Position numbers and translations under genes: made by a program
The notes under the pieces: generated by a model
What the model saw: only the letters and a program-made list of their open reading frames with translations
Told to the model about the DNA's origin: nothing
Databases searched by the model: none
Part shown: one piece after another, positions 47,906-57,682 of the stretch
Numbering within the stretch: the stretch's first letter is position 1
Layout of the letters: each line of letters opens with the position of its first letter
Source of the DNA: an uncultured Litorivicinus sp.
GTDB taxonomy: Bacteria > Pseudomonadota > Gammaproteobacteria > Pseudomonadales > Litorivicinaceae
Direction of reading: 5' to 3'
DNA length: 64,000 nucleotides
Assembly: GCA_902594275.1 (NCBI GenBank)
Contig: CACJLQ010000004.1
Span: 1 to 64,000, forward strand

Positions 47906-48868
47906 TCACCCGTGACCGTACAATGCAGCCATATCCCGGGTTGCCTGACACAGTCCTTCAGCCATTTCAGGGCCGAACGCGCAGTGCCCTGCGCGATCAA
48001 GAATTTGAAGTTTCAGGTTCGGGTAAAGCGCCTTCAGATCGTGAGCGTTACTCACTGGACAGACGTGATCATTGGCGCCGTGCAGTAAGCACATCGGGGT
48101 CGAGTCGAGTTCATCGTGTTTCGCTTTGAAAACTGACTCAGACAAAAAACAACGATGACTGAGATAATGATGCTCGACTTGAGCGGTGGTGAGCTCGCGA
48201 CGAAGAGATCTTTGGCTTGTTTGATTGGCTTGTGGGTTGCAAGTTGATAACCGATGTTCCCATAAATTCCAGGCGCGCGCTGCTTGCAGCTGGGTGAACT
48301 CGTCGTCAGCATGGAGCAGTTGTTGATAGGCTTGGAACACCGTTTTAAGCGTTGTATCCCGAGTACCGATTGGCGCAGTAAAATCCGCCCAGGCCGCAGG
48401 GTAAAGCGTTGCCGCTCCACCACCATATAACCAATTGAGGTTATCAGGGGTATTCAGAAAAACCCCACGCAGAATCAAGCCAAGACAGTGTTGAGGACGT
48501 TCCATGGCGTACAACAGCGCGAGTGTTGCGCCCCAAGATCCACCGAATAATACGTATTGACCAATAGCGAAATGGTCAGTAATCAAATCGAGATCCAACA
48601 ATAAATGATCGGTGGTGTTTGCTGAGAACAAGTCGATGGACTCAGAACGCCCACATCCTCGTTGATCGAAACACAACACATTGAACACATCGGGACAAAA
48701 AAAACGTGGCATCAATGGTGATGTTCCAGATCCCGGACCACCGTGCAAACAAATGACGGGAAGACCGTTAGGATTACCAAAACAACCGACCCACAGGCGA
48801 TGTCTCCCGTCAGACGTGGTCAACATCTCTTCACAATACGGTTTGAGATCAGGATATAGGCTGTGCAT
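47906..48868 (-). CDS. pip: Proline iminopeptidase
   Basis: 320 residues, alpha/beta hydrolase. Oxyanion motif HGGPGSGTSP, CFDQRGCGRS, nucleophile Ser in GGSWGATLAL (about residue 113), Asp in LHGANDHVCP and His in AGHCAFGP. Cleaves N-terminal proline from peptides in the cytosol. Follows typA by 28 bp; its ribosome-binding site and ATG lie inside a hairpin. Confidence 0.93.
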   Translation of the reverse strand: MHSLYPDLKPYCEEMLTTSDGRHRLWVGCFGNPNGLPVICLHGGPGSGTSPLMPRFFCPDVFNVLCFDQRGCGRSESIDLFSANTTDHLLLDLDLITDHFAIGQYVLFGGSWGATLALLYAMERPQHCLGLILRGVFLNTPDNLNWLYGGGAATLYPAAWADFTAPIGTRDTTLKTVFQAYQQLLHADDEFTQLQAARAWNLWEHRLSTCNPQANQTSQRSLRRELTTAQVEHHYLSHRCFLSESVFKAKHDELDSTPMCLLHGANDHVCPVSNAHDLKALYPNLKLQILDRAGHCAFGPEMAEGLCQATRDMAALYGHG

Positions 48869-48894
48869 ACGCCCCCTTTAGGGGCGGCATGCAC
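48863..48894 (-). other. Hairpin enclosing the pip ribosome-binding site and start codon
   Basis: On the minus strand GTGCAT (48889-48894) pairs with ATGCAC (48863-48868) and CGCCCC (48881-48886) pairs with GGGGCG (48870-48875), around a 5-base loop and a small internal loop. The right arm contains the AAGGGGG ribosome-binding site and the AUG of pip. No T-run follows, so a terminator is unlikely. Confidence 0.65.
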
Positions 48895-48896
48895 TC

Positions 48897-50720
48897 CTAG
48901 CTTGCCGCCTTTGAGCGTCCCGCACGCTTGCGGTCCGACTCTTTGAGTAATTTTTTACGAAGTCGAATATGGTTCGGTGTGACTTCAACTAGTTCATCAT
49001 CATCAATGAATTCTAGCGCAGACTCAAGCGTCATCCGAATTGGCGGTGTGAGGATGAGGTTCTCATCCGATCCTGCCGCTCGAATGTTTGTGAGTTGCTT
49101 CCCTTTGATCGGATTGACTGGGAGGTCGTTGGCGCGCGCGTGAATGCCAAGCAGCATCCCTTCATAAACATGAACCCCGGGGCCAATCATGAGGCGACCG
49201 CGGTCCTGAAGGTTGTACAGTGAGTACGTCGTGGTTGCACCATCGGTCATCGACACCAATACACCATTACTTCGATTTCCTAAATCGCCTGGCTTGATGG
49301 GTCCGTAATGATCAAACACGTGACTCATGATGCCAGTCCCTGAAGTCATCGTGAGAAACTGAGATCGGAAGCCGATCAATCCACGAGCAGCAATAATGTA
49401 CTCAAGACGCAAACGACCCTGACCATCTGGCGTCATATTCTTCATACCGCCCTTGCGTAAGCCCATCGCTTCCATCACTGCGCCTTGATGCTGTTCCTCG
49501 ATATCGATGGCGAGGTATTCATAGGGTTCTTCTTTAATTCCATTCACTTCACGAACAATCACCTCGGGTCGAGAGACGCCGAGTTCAAATCCCTCGCGTC
49601 GCATAGATTCGATCAAGACAGACAAGTGGAGCTCACCACGACCAGAAACCACAAATCTATCTGGCGAATCGCCCTGTTCAACCCGGAGCGCAACGTTGTG
49701 AATCAATTCGCGATCCAGACGATCCTTAATGTTCCTTGAGGTGACGTATTTGCCGTCCTTTCCGGCAAATGGGCTGTCATTGACCTGAAAAGTCATGCTT
49801 ACCGTCGGCTCGTCAACAGTCAGTGGCGGTAACCCTTCCGGTGATTCAACCGAGCAAATCGTGTCAGAGATCGACAGCGGATCCAAACCAGTGATGCAGA
49901 CAATGTCACCCGCTGTGGCGGATTGTTGCTCAATCCGCTCAAGGCCTAAATATCCGAGGATCTGAAGGACCTTGCCGTTGCGAGTAACACCATCGCGGTC
50001 AATCACCGTCACAGGTTGATTACGTTTCAACTGACCACGACCGATCCGACCGACACCAATAACGCCCTGAAACGAGTTGTAATCCAGCGCAGAAATCTGG
50101 AGCTGAAGTGGTCCATCGAGATCGACCTCGGGGGCCGGACAATGGTCCACAATGGCCTGAAAAATCGGCTCCATGCTTTCAATCGTTTGGTCTGGCTCTA
50201 GACCCGACAGCCCATTAATCGCCGAACAATACACCACAGGGAAATCAAGTTGATCATCCGTAGCACCGAGCTGGTCAAATAAATCAAATACTTTGTCGAT
50301 TGCACCGTGCGGATCGGCGCCAACCTTATCCACTTTGTTGACGATAACAATTGGCTTAAGCCCTTGGTTGAATGCTTTTTGCGTAACGAACCGCGTCTGC
50401 GGCATGGGGCCCTCGGCTGCATCAACAACCAACAGCACCGCATCGACCATCGACAATACGCGTTCAACCTCACCACCAAAATCAGCGTGACCGGGCGTAT
50501 CAACGACATTAATCCGGAAGTCATTCCAATTGAGACCGGTATTTTTCGCAAGGATTGTGATCCCACGCTCTTTTTCCTGGTCATTGGAATCCATGACGCG
50601 TTCATTTTGGATCTCTTTTCTGTCGAGTGTGCCAGACGCGGCAAGTAGCTTGTCGACGAGTGTAGTTTTCCCATGGTCAACGTGCGCAATAATCGCCACG
50701 TTACGTATCCATTCAATCAT
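48897..50720 (-). CDS. typA: Translational GTPase TypA/BipA
   Basis: 607 residues. GTPase domain with AHVDHGKTT (G1), RGITILAKN (G2), [10 protein letters not shown] (G3) and NKVD (G4), two beta-barrel/EF-G-like domains and the BipA-specific C-terminal domain ending in an [13 protein letters not shown] basic tail. Ribosome-associated, involved in 50S assembly and cold or stress adaptation. GGAGGA precedes the start. Confidence 0.96.
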   Translation of the reverse strand: MIEWIRNVAIIAHVDHGKTTLVDKLLAASGTLDRKEIQNERVMDSNDQEKERGITILAKNTGLNWNDFRINVVDTPGHADFGGEVERVLSMVDAVLLVVDAAEGPMPQTRFVTQKAFNQGLKPIVIVNKVDKVGADPHGAIDKVFDLFDQLGATDDQLDFPVVYCSAINGLSGLEPDQTIESMEPIFQAIVDHCPAPEVDLDGPLQLQISALDYNSFQGVIGVGRIGRGQLKRNQPVTVIDRDGVTRNGKVLQILGYLGLERIEQQSATAGDIVCITGLDPLSISDTICSVESPEGLPPLTVDEPTVSMTFQVNDSPFAGKDGKYVTSRNIKDRLDRELIHNVALRVEQGDSPDRFVVSGRGELHLSVLIESMRREGFELGVSRPEVIVREVNGIKEEPYEYLAIDIEEQHQGAVMEAMGLRKGGMKNMTPDGQGRLRLEYIIAARGLIGFRSQFLTMTSGTGIMSHVFDHYGPIKPGDLGNRSNGVLVSMTDGATTTYSLYNLQDRGRLMIGPGVHVYEGMLLGIHARANDLPVNPIKGKQLTNIRAAGSDENLILTPPIRMTLESALEFIDDDELVEVTPNHIRLRKKLLKESDRKRAGRSKAAS

Positions 50721-50741
50721 AAAGTCCTCCGGGCGCGCGGG

Positions 50742-50747
50742 AGTATA
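50742..50747 (-). promoter_or_regulatory. Candidate -10 element of typA
   Basis: TATACT on the minus strand, 22 bp before the typA start, with no convincing -35. It would give a leader of about 15 nt that retains the GGAGGA ribosome-binding site. Confidence 0.35.
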
Positions 50748-50792
50748 ACGGACACTCGATGACAGCTGTGTGTTTTTTTTACTCGACTAGCC

Positions 50793-50871
50793 TGCACTAT
50801 TATTGTGCGATATGATACTCAATCTGCACTATTATAGTGCGTTTTCAGAGAAATCTGCACCACAATAGCAC
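50793..50871. promoter_or_regulatory. Array of NtrC sites upstream of glnA
   Basis: Two perfect GCAC-N7-GTGC palindromes, 50794-50808 (core TATTATT) and 50826-50840 (core TATTATA), with centres 32 bp apart, and a third copy at 50857-50871 with a perfect left half TGCACCA but a degenerate right half, 31 bp further on. The phasing is three helical turns. They lie 45-110 bp before the glnA sigma-54 promoter. Confidence 0.85.
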
Positions 50872-50905
50872 CTGTATTCGTTTAAAAACCAAGCGTTTAT
50901 CAAAA

Positions 50906-50921
50906 CGGCATAGCGATTGCT
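50906..50921 (+). promoter_or_regulatory. Sigma-54 (-24/-12) promoter of glnA-ntrB-ntrC
   Basis: CGGCATAGCGATTGCT has GG at 50907-50908 and GC at 50919-50920, the exact 10-bp gap of sigma-54 promoters, and TTGCT in the -12 block. Start of transcription near 50931 gives a leader of about 54 nt. Confidence 0.8.
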
Positions 50922-50984
50922 AAGTGCTCGAGAGTGCTCAATCCGAATGAGTAGAGATAGTAAGTTCGATATACGGAGTCAAAA

Positions 50985-52391
50985 ATGTCCGAAAATACCT
51001 TGAAATTAATTGCAGACAATGAAGCGCGTTGGATAGATCTTCGTTTCACCGACCCGCGTGGTAAAGAGCAACACGTGACTTTCCCAGCGTCGAAAGTTAG
51101 TAGCGAGTTCTTTGCCGAAGGTGCCATGTTCGACGGGTCCTCTATCGCTGGCTGGAAAGGAATTAATGAGTCAGACATGATCTTGATGCCCGATGACGCG
51201 ACGGCAGTCGTTGACCCGTTTACGGAAGAGGTGACTGTAAATCTGAGATGCAACATTGTTGAGCCAAGTACGATGCAGGGATACGAGCGTGACCCTCGTT
51301 CAGTGGCTCTTCGCGCTGAAGAGTATTTGAAGTCAACCGGAATCGGCGATACTTCGTTCTTCGGACCAGAACCTGAATTTTTTGTATTCGATAATGTTCA
51401 GTGGAAGGCCGATATGTCCGGGGCGATGTATAAAATTGATGCCGAAGAGGCGGCCTGGGCGAGTAGCGCTGAGTTTGAAGGCGGGAATATGGCGCATCGA
51501 CCAGGTGTTAAAGGTGGTTATTTCCCTGTTCCACCAATCGACTCTGCAATGGATTTGAGAACTGCGATGTGCGAAACCTTGGGAGCAATGGGGCTCGAGG
51601 TAGAGGTTCACCACCATGAGGTTGCGACCGCTTGCCAGAACGAGATTGGGGTGAAGTTCAACACGCTCGTTAAAAAAGCCGATGAAGTTCAAGTGCTCAA
51701 GTACGTGGTGCATAACGTTGCGAACGCCTACGGTAAAACGGCAACATTTATGCCGAAGCCATTGGTTGGCGACAATGGGTCGGGCATGCACTGCCATCAA
51801 TCCATCTGGAAAGACGGCGAGAATTTATTTGCGGGCAATGGTTACGCCGGCCTATCTGATGAAGCTCTTTACTACATCGGCGGCATCATCAAACATGCAC
51901 GAGCCATAAATGCTTTTGCAAACGCATCGACAAACTCATACAAACGGCTAGTCCCTGGCTTTGAAGCGCCGGTGATGCTTGCATACTCGGCTCGAAATCG
52001 GTCTGCATCAATCCGTATTCCTTACGTTTCAAGTGCAAAAGGTCGTCGCATCGAAGTCCGCTTCCCAGATCCAACAGCGAACCCATACCTGGCGTTCTCT
52101 GCGATGTTAATGGCTGGCCTTGATGGGATACAGAATAAGATTCACCCAGGTGAAGCCGCAAGCAAAGATCTGTACGACCTCCCAGAAGAAGAAGCTCTCG
52201 CGATTCCAACGGTAGCCTCGAGCTTAGAGCAAGCGCTAGACGCACTTGACGCAGATAGGGCATTTCTGACGGCCGGCGGTGTTTTCACCGATGACATGAT
52301 CGATGGATATACCGAGCTTAAGCGTGAAGAAGTTGAACGACTGAACATGACTACTCATCCGGTCGAATTCGGCATGTATTACAGCGTTTAA
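50985..52391 (+). CDS. glnA: Glutamine synthetase type I
   Basis: 468 residues, dodecameric [12 protein letters not shown], the metal-site motif EPEFFVFD, the ATP-site [16 protein letters not shown] and adenylylation site Y397 in DLYDLPEEE are all present, so it should be controlled by GlnE adenylylation. Assimilates ammonium into glutamine. First gene of the glnA-ntrB-ntrC operon with its own sigma-54 promoter. Confidence 0.97.
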   Translation: MSENTLKLIADNEARWIDLRFTDPRGKEQHVTFPASKVSSEFFAEGAMFDGSSIAGWKGINESDMILMPDDATAVVDPFTEEVTVNLRCNIVEPSTMQGYERDPRSVALRAEEYLKSTGIGDTSFFGPEPEFFVFDNVQWKADMSGAMYKIDAEEAAWASSAEFEGGNMAHRPGVKGGYFPVPPIDSAMDLRTAMCETLGAMGLEVEVHHHEVATACQNEIGVKFNTLVKKADEVQVLKYVVHNVANAYGKTATFMPKPLVGDNGSGMHCHQSIWKDGENLFAGNGYAGLSDEALYYIGGIIKHARAINAFANASTNSYKRLVPGFEAPVMLAYSARNRSASIRIPYVSSAKGRRIEVRFPDPTANPYLAFSAMLMAGLDGIQNKIHPGEAASKDLYDLPEEEALAIPTVASSLEQALDALDADRAFLTAGGVFTDDMIDGYTELKREEVERLNMTTHPVEFGMYYSV

Positions 52392-52398
52392 AGGCAAG

Positions 52399-52420
52399 GA
52401 CGGAGACGCTAGTCTCCGTC
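52399..52420 (+). other. Perfect hairpin between glnA and ntrB
   Basis: GACGGAGAC and GTCTCCGTC form a 9-bp perfect stem with a 4-base loop. No T-run follows. AAGG lies at its 5' foot (52396-52399) and the ntrB ATG 11 bases past its 3' foot. Confidence 0.75.
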
Positions 52421-52431
52421 TCTACAACACC

Positions 52432-53496
52432 ATGTATCTGGCACTTCTCAACTCTTTGAACAACGGAATAATGGTATTAGACGCTAGCGGAAAAATCTGT
52501 TGGGCGAACGAGTCAGCTTGCCGAATCGTCTCGACAAATTGGAAATATTTGAAGAACCGCAAGTTGTCAGATTTTATGGCCTCCGCACAAGCTAGTGAGG
52601 TCAATGACTCTCTGGCTGATTGCGTCAAATTGGGGCACAACTTTACTTATCGGGAATTGCAACTTGTTGCGGGACGATCTATGTCAACGACAGACGCCTC
52701 CTTTAGCAAGTTAGAATATAGCTTCGATATCAATGGAGCGATATTAGTTGAACTAGCTGAAGTAGATCACATTCTAAAGATAGCTCGTGAAGCAAGGTAT
52801 TCAAAAGACGAGCAAAGCTCAAAACAATTATTACGGGGTCTAGCGCATGAGATTAAAAATCCGCTGGGCGGTATTAAGGGAGCTGCCCAGTTACTCTCGA
52901 AAGAAGCTGATGCATCGATCTACCAAGACTACCTTGAAGTGATAATCACCGAGACAGATCGGCTTACTAGTTTAGTCGACAACTTGGTGGGTCCAAGCAT
53001 TAAGCAAGTTAACGATTCGATTAACATTCACAGACTATTGGAACAGTGCAGGTCTCTGCTCAGCGCTCAAGCTGGTGGTAAAATAGATTTCCAAAGAGAT
53101 TATGATCCGTCGCTACCAGAGACCACAGGAAGCGCTCAGCAACTCTATCAAGCCATTTTAAACATCACGAAAAATGCCTTAGAAGCCGTCACCGAATCGG
53201 ATATCTTATTGCCGTGGGTCCGATTCAGCACGCGCGCTATTCGCCGTGCACTTCCTGGTTCGAAAGGTGCGCACACAATGTTGCGAGTACGGATAGAGGA
53301 CAACGGGCCGGGCATTCCAGAAGATCTAAAAGAAAGAATTTTCTTTCCCATGGTCTCCGGTCGAGCCCAAGGCTCTGGACTCGGGTTATCCATCACACAA
53401 ACCATCATCTCGCGGCATCGCGGTTGGATTGAGGTGGAATCTGAACCCGGACATACCGCAATAGATGTGATGTTGCCATTAGGAGATATGCCATGA
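52432..53496 (+). CDS. ntrB: Nitrogen regulation sensor kinase NtrB
   Basis: 354 residues. PAS domain (about 1-115), HisKA with phospho-acceptor H139 in GLAHEIKNPLGG, and HATPase with NITKNALEA (N box), DNGPGIP and GSGLGLSI. No membrane helices, as expected. Under nitrogen limitation it phosphorylates NtrC; PII/GlnK switches it to phosphatase. No ribosome-binding site lies next to its ATG; a hairpin separates the only AAGG from it. Overlaps ntrC by 4 bp. Confidence 0.95.
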   Translation: MYLALLNSLNNGIMVLDASGKICWANESACRIVSTNWKYLKNRKLSDFMASAQASEVNDSLADCVKLGHNFTYRELQLVAGRSMSTTDASFSKLEYSFDINGAILVELAEVDHILKIAREARYSKDEQSSKQLLRGLAHEIKNPLGGIKGAAQLLSKEADASIYQDYLEVIITETDRLTSLVDNLVGPSIKQVNDSINIHRLLEQCRSLLSAQAGGKIDFQRDYDPSLPETTGSAQQLYQAILNITKNALEAVTESDILLPWVRFSTRAIRRALPGSKGAHTMLRVRIEDNGPGIPEDLKERIFFPMVSGRAQGSGLGLSITQTIISRHRGWIEVESEPGHTAIDVMLPLGDMP

Positions 53497-54914
53497 GTTC
53501 ACCTACTGTGTGGGTGGTTGACGATGACCGCTCTATACGCTGGGTGCTTGAAAAAGCACTTCAGAATGCTGGTTATAAACATTCGCTTTTTGACTCGGCG
53601 AAAGCTGCACGAAAAGCGCTTGAGGTCAACACTCCAACCGTCGTAATGACGGATATCCGTATGCCTGGAGAAGATGGCTTCTCGCTTCTCGAGCACCTTC
53701 ACACTATCTCTCCCAAGCTTCCAGTAATCGTAATGACAGCTCACTCGGATTTAGATAGTGCGGTCGCCTCCTACAGCCGCGGGGCCTTCGAGTACCTTCC
53801 CAAGCCTTTCGATGTCGATGATGCCATTTTATTGGTTCAACGGGCGCTTGAGCGTCATCAAGAGCCAACCCCAACCACTGAGACTGATTCCAATGAAGCT
53901 CACCCACTCATGCTGGGTGAGGCACCAGCCATGCAGGATGTGTTCAGAGCGATCGGACGACTCGCTCAAGCTGAAATCACTGTATTGATCAATGGAGAAT
54001 CAGGGACGGGTAAAGAATTGGTGGCCAAAGCTGTTCACGCAAATTCACCGCGAAAAGGCGGTCCATTTATTGCGTTGAACATGGCAGCTATCCCAAAGGA
54101 CTTGGTCGAATCCGAGCTATTCGGTCACGAAAAGGGATCATTTACTGGCGCAACCGGTGCTCGCACCGGTCGCTTTGAACAAGCAAACGGTGGAACACTC
54201 TTCCTCGATGAAATCGGAGATATGCCATTCGACACGCAAACACGGTTATTGCGCGTCCTTGCAGATAATGAGTTCTATCGTGTCGGAGGCACATCACCAG
54301 TGAAGGTGGACGTAAGGATCATTGCTGCGACTCACCAAAATTTGGACGAACGCGTCAGAGAAGGCCTATTTCGTGAAGATTTATTCCACAGGCTGAACGT
54401 AATCCGTATCCAATTACCTGCGCTCAGAAACCGCAGAGAGGATATTCCAGCTCTCGCTGAACACTTCTTAGCACTCGCTGCGCGGGAGATTAATGCAGAA
54501 GCCAAACATCTCGGCGAAGATGCAAAACGCGCACTCGCAGAATTTAGTTGGCCCGGCAATGTGCGCCAGCTCGAAAATATGTGTCGCTGGCTATCGGTGA
54601 TGGCACCAAATCCACAAATCCAAGCGCAAGATCTTCCCCCTGAGGTGACATCATCGGCAGAAACAACGCATCGTTCGGCGTTAACGTGGACAGGGCTTCT
54701 TCGCGAACGGGCCGCAAGCTTGATTAAATCTCATGAAGGTGAGGTGATCGGTAAGTTAACTGAAGAGTTTGAGAGGACCCTGATCGAGGTTGCGCTCACA
54801 GATACTGCCGGCCGCAAAAAAGAAGCCGCAGAAAAATTAGGCTGGGGTCGAAACACCCTCACCCGCAAACTCAAAGAGCTTGGGTTTGCGGAGGCGGATA
54901 TCGCCGAGGATTAA
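53493..54914 (+). CDS. ntrC: Nitrogen response regulator NtrC, sigma-54 activator
   Basis: 473 residues. Receiver domain with phospho-acceptor D54 in [13 protein letters not shown], central AAA+ domain with GESGTGKE and the sigma-54-contacting [11 protein letters not shown] (GAFTGA loop, with S for A), and a C-terminal Fis-type helix-turn-helix ([19 protein letters not shown]). Expected to bind the GCAC-N7-GTGC palindromes in front of glnA and glnK. Its end overlaps convergent secB by 4 bp. Confidence 0.96.
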   Translation: MSSPTVWVVDDDRSIRWVLEKALQNAGYKHSLFDSAKAARKALEVNTPTVVMTDIRMPGEDGFSLLEHLHTISPKLPVIVMTAHSDLDSAVASYSRGAFEYLPKPFDVDDAILLVQRALERHQEPTPTTETDSNEAHPLMLGEAPAMQDVFRAIGRLAQAEITVLINGESGTGKELVAKAVHANSPRKGGPFIALNMAAIPKDLVESELFGHEKGSFTGATGARTGRFEQANGGTLFLDEIGDMPFDTQTRLLRVLADNEFYRVGGTSPVKVDVRIIAATHQNLDERVREGLFREDLFHRLNVIRIQLPALRNRREDIPALAEHFLALAAREINAEAKHLGEDAKRALAEFSWPGNVRQLENMCRWLSVMAPNPQIQAQDLPPEVTSSAETTHRSALTWTGLLRERAASLIKSHEGEVIGKLTEEFERTLIEVALTDTAGRKKEAAEKLGWGRNTLTRKLKELGFAEADIAED

Positions 54915-55345
54915 TTTGTTGTTTGTTGCTTGCGCTGCTCCAAGAGCGCATCAAAGTTGATGGGTGCAAGCATCGGCGCCGGGAACGTCGCTTTCACGGC
55001 TAGTGAATCAATCGTCTCGCGCGCATACGGGAACAAGATATTCGGGCACATTGAACCCAATACATGTTCGACTGTCGCCTCATCAAACCCTTGCAACACA
55101 AAAACCCCGGCTTGTTGGATCTCAATCAAAAATGCGACTTCGTCCTCAGTCTTCACGGTCACACCGAGCTTCAGGATGACCTCATACAATGTGTCACTTA
55201 ATTTTTCATTGGTGACATCCACCTCAAGTCCGAGCTTGGGATTCCACTGTTTTTCGAAGATTTGAGGAGCTTTTGGCGATTCAAGCGATAAATCTTTTGT
55301 GTAAACTCGGGCAATCGAAAAATTCTGTGCAACTTCTTCAGACAT
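54911..55345 (-). CDS. secB: Protein-export chaperone SecB
   Basis: 144 residues. FSIARVYTKDLSLESPKAPQIF is the SecB N-terminal signature, followed by MCPNILFPYARETIDSLAVKATFPAPMLAPINF. Keeps pre-proteins unfolded for SecA. Last gene of the rhodanese-grxC-secB run; overlaps grxC by 8 bp. Confidence 0.96.
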   Translation of the reverse strand: MSEEVAQNFSIARVYTKDLSLESPKAPQIFEKQWNPKLGLEVDVTNEKLSDTLYEVILKLGVTVKTEDEVAFLIEIQQAGVFVLQGFDEATVEHVLGSMCPNILFPYARETIDSLAVKATFPAPMLAPINFDALLEQRKQQTTN

Positions 55346-55607
55346 GAATACCTGCTTCCTTTAACCATATACTAAGTTGTCCCGAATGAAACGCGTCCTG
55401 CGTATCATCACAACCACCGACATGGTGATCGCCGATAAATACCTGAGGCACGGTACGTCGGTTAGTGATTTCCATCATTTTCTGACGCTTTTCCGGGTGT
55501 TTATCAACACGAATCTCTTCATAAGGGACTTTCATGTCATCGAAAATCCGTTTTGCCATGATGCAAAATGGGCAGATTCCAGTGGTATACATTACCACCT
55601 TGCTCAT
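55338..55607 (-). CDS. grxC: Glutaredoxin 3
   Basis: 89 residues. Dithiol active site C12-P-F-C15, TVPQVFIGDHHVGGCDD with the glutathione-binding TVP and GG. Reduces protein disulfides and ribonucleotide reductase. 4-bp overlap with the rhodanese gene upstream. Confidence 0.95.
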   Translation of the reverse strand: MSKVVMYTTGICPFCIMAKRIFDDMKVPYEEIRVDKHPEKRQKMMEITNRRTVPQVFIGDHHVGGCDDTQDAFHSGQLSIWLKEAGIHV

Positions 55608-56029
55608 GACGACTTTCCTTTTTTAATAGGCAGTGACGCAGCTGTCCATTCAGACATACCACCGGTTAGCCGAACAACGTTTTCGAATCCTCGTTTTTTT
55701 AACGTTTTCGCTATTGATCCTGCTGAGGTTCCCATTTTACAAACAACGACCACCGGGTGCGCCTTATGACGGTCAATCTCGGACACTTTTTTATCGAATA
55801 CGCTCGCTGGGAGATTGTACGCCCCAGCAATATGCCCCTGGGTAAACTCCTTTTTTTCACGAATATCAAGAATCAACGCGTTCTCGCGATTAATCATCCG
55901 AATCGCTTCCGTCGTATTCACTGACTTACCCGCTTTTTTTGTTTCCGTGTAGTAAAGTGTTCCAGCCGCAGAGGCCCACAATACGATGAGCACCCAGTTT
56001 TCCTGAGCAAATCCGATAAATTCCTGCAT
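55604..56029 (-). CDS. yibN: Membrane-anchored rhodanese-like protein (YibN-like)
   Basis: 141 residues. N-terminal membrane helix (about 12-27) then a rhodanese domain with DIREKKEFTQGHIAGAYNLP and the active Cys C97 in VVCKMGTSAGSIA. Possibly sulfurtransferase; substrate unknown. In E. coli yibN is also upstream of grxC-secB and divergent from gpmI, as here. Confidence 0.9.
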   Translation of the reverse strand: MQEFIGFAQENWVLIVLWASAAGTLYYTETKKAGKSVNTTEAIRMINRENALILDIREKKEFTQGHIAGAYNLPASVFDKKVSEIDRHKAHPVVVVCKMGTSAGSIAKTLKKRGFENVVRLTGGMSEWTAASLPIKKGKSS

Positions 56030-56067
56030 AAATGACGAGAGACCGTGATCCAGATTAAGACGTCGAG

Positions 56068-56073
56068 TATAAT
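56068..56073 (+). promoter_or_regulatory. Candidate -10 element of gpmI
   Basis: A consensus TATAAT 80 bp before the gpmI ATG in the gap shared with the divergent rhodanese gene; no good -35 is seen 17 bp upstream. Predicted leader of about 70 nt. Confidence 0.4.
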
Positions 56074-56152
56074 GATGTCGCTGGCGAAGTCACGGGTCCC
56101 TCGTCAGATCTATGCCTAGATCCGTAATATTCGATCAATTCTGGACCATTAA

Positions 56153-57682
56153 ATGCGACCTAAACCCGTTGTACTGTTAATTTTAGATGGCTTTGGGATC
56201 CGCGAAGTTGCGGATGACAATGCGATCTATCATGCGAACACACCAACATTTGATCGGTTGGCTAAAAATGCCCCCTATGCGCATTTGGAAACATCGGGTG
56301 AAGCAGTGGGTTTGCCAAAAGGTCAAATGGGTAACTCTGAAGTTGGCCACATGAACCTCGGGACTGGCCGCATTGTTTATCAAGATTTCACACGAATCAG
56401 TAGAGCAATCGATGAAGGCGACTTCGAAACCAACGAAGTCCTTGTCAGTGCGTGTCGTCAAGCCAAGGCTCAAGAAGGCACGCTTCATATTCTCGGATTA
56501 CTAAGTCCAGGCGGTGTTCATAGCCACGAAGATCATATTGAAGCAATGATCGGCTTAGCAGATTCATTAGGCGTTCCGATGACACGTCTGCATGCCTTTT
56601 TAGATGGTCGGGATATGCCTCCACAATCAGCGGAACATTCGCTGGTTCGATTCCAACGGCTAGAAACGGTCCACACCAATTACAAACTCTCAAGCCTATG
56701 CGGCCGCTACTACGCAATGGACCGTGACAATAATTGGGATCGCATCCAGAGCGCATTCAATCTGATCACCAAAAGTCAGGCTGAGTTTTCAGCAGGAACG
56801 GCAATCGAAGGCTTGCAGCAAGCCTACCAACGCGGCGAGACAGATGAATTTCTGAAGGCGACACGCCTCGGTGAATCTTGGGAAATGCGGCCTGAGGATG
56901 TTGTCATTGTGATCAATTTCAGAGCCGATCGAGCAAGACAAATTACCAAAGCGCTTACGGCGCAGTCACTTCCTGAGCTCAGTCGACCAAGCTGGATTCA
57001 AGAAGTCTCTGTTTCGACACTGACACAGTACGCAGACGATCTCGGCGTACGCGTCGCCTTCCCCCCAGCACCGCTGACTAACACGCTTGGTGACGTTGTC
57101 TCAGATGCCGGGTTATCGCAGCTACGAATCGCAGAAACAGAGAAATTTGCGCACGTCACCTTTTTCTTTAGCGGCGGCCGAGAGGCCCTCGTGAGTGGCG
57201 AGCACCGCGAACTCATACCTTCCCCAAAAGTTGCAACTTATGATTTGCAGCCCGAAATGAGTGCTCCTGAAGTGACGGACTATCTTGTCGATACCATCTC
57301 ATCGCAAACATTTGATTTGATCGTGTGCAACTACGCAAATGGTGACATGGTCGGCCATACCGGGAATTTCGATGCGGCCGTCAAAGCAATTGAAGCGCTT
57401 GATCAGTCGGTTGAGCGCGTACTGCAAGCATGTAATTCAGTTGGAGGTGCTTGCCTGATTACTGCCGATCATGGCAATGCGGAGCAGATGATCGACCCAA
57501 ATAATGGACAACCGTTCACAGCACACACGACTGGACCGGTACCGATTTGGTTAGGAGCAAATCCTGTGAACGCATCAGGCCTCTCAGTAGGAGCCCTACG
57601 CGACGTCGCTCCAACGCTGCTCGCACTTCTTGGCTTAGATCAACCCGCAGAAATGACCGGTCGGTCGCTTCTGAAATTCTAA
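56153..57682 (+). CDS. gpmI: Phosphoglycerate mutase, cofactor-independent
   Basis: 509 residues, alkaline-phosphatase superfamily. Metal-binding LLILDGFG at the start and catalytic S62 in MGNSEVGHMNLG; further metal ligands in NYANGDMVGHTG and ITADHGNAEQM. Interconverts 3- and 2-phosphoglycerate using Mn2+. Shares one base with envC. Confidence 0.96.
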   Translation: MRPKPVVLLILDGFGIREVADDNAIYHANTPTFDRLAKNAPYAHLETSGEAVGLPKGQMGNSEVGHMNLGTGRIVYQDFTRISRAIDEGDFETNEVLVSACRQAKAQEGTLHILGLLSPGGVHSHEDHIEAMIGLADSLGVPMTRLHAFLDGRDMPPQSAEHSLVRFQRLETVHTNYKLSSLCGRYYAMDRDNNWDRIQSAFNLITKSQAEFSAGTAIEGLQQAYQRGETDEFLKATRLGESWEMRPEDVVIVINFRADRARQITKALTAQSLPELSRPSWIQEVSVSTLTQYADDLGVRVAFPPAPLTNTLGDVVSDAGLSQLRIAETEKFAHVTFFFSGGREALVSGEHRELIPSPKVATYDLQPEMSAPEVTDYLVDTISSQTFDLIVCNYANGDMVGHTGNFDAAVKAIEALDQSVERVLQACNSVGGACLITADHGNAEQMIDPNNGQPFTAHTTGPVPIWLGANPVNASGLSVGALRDVAPTLLALLGLDQPAEMTGRSLLKF

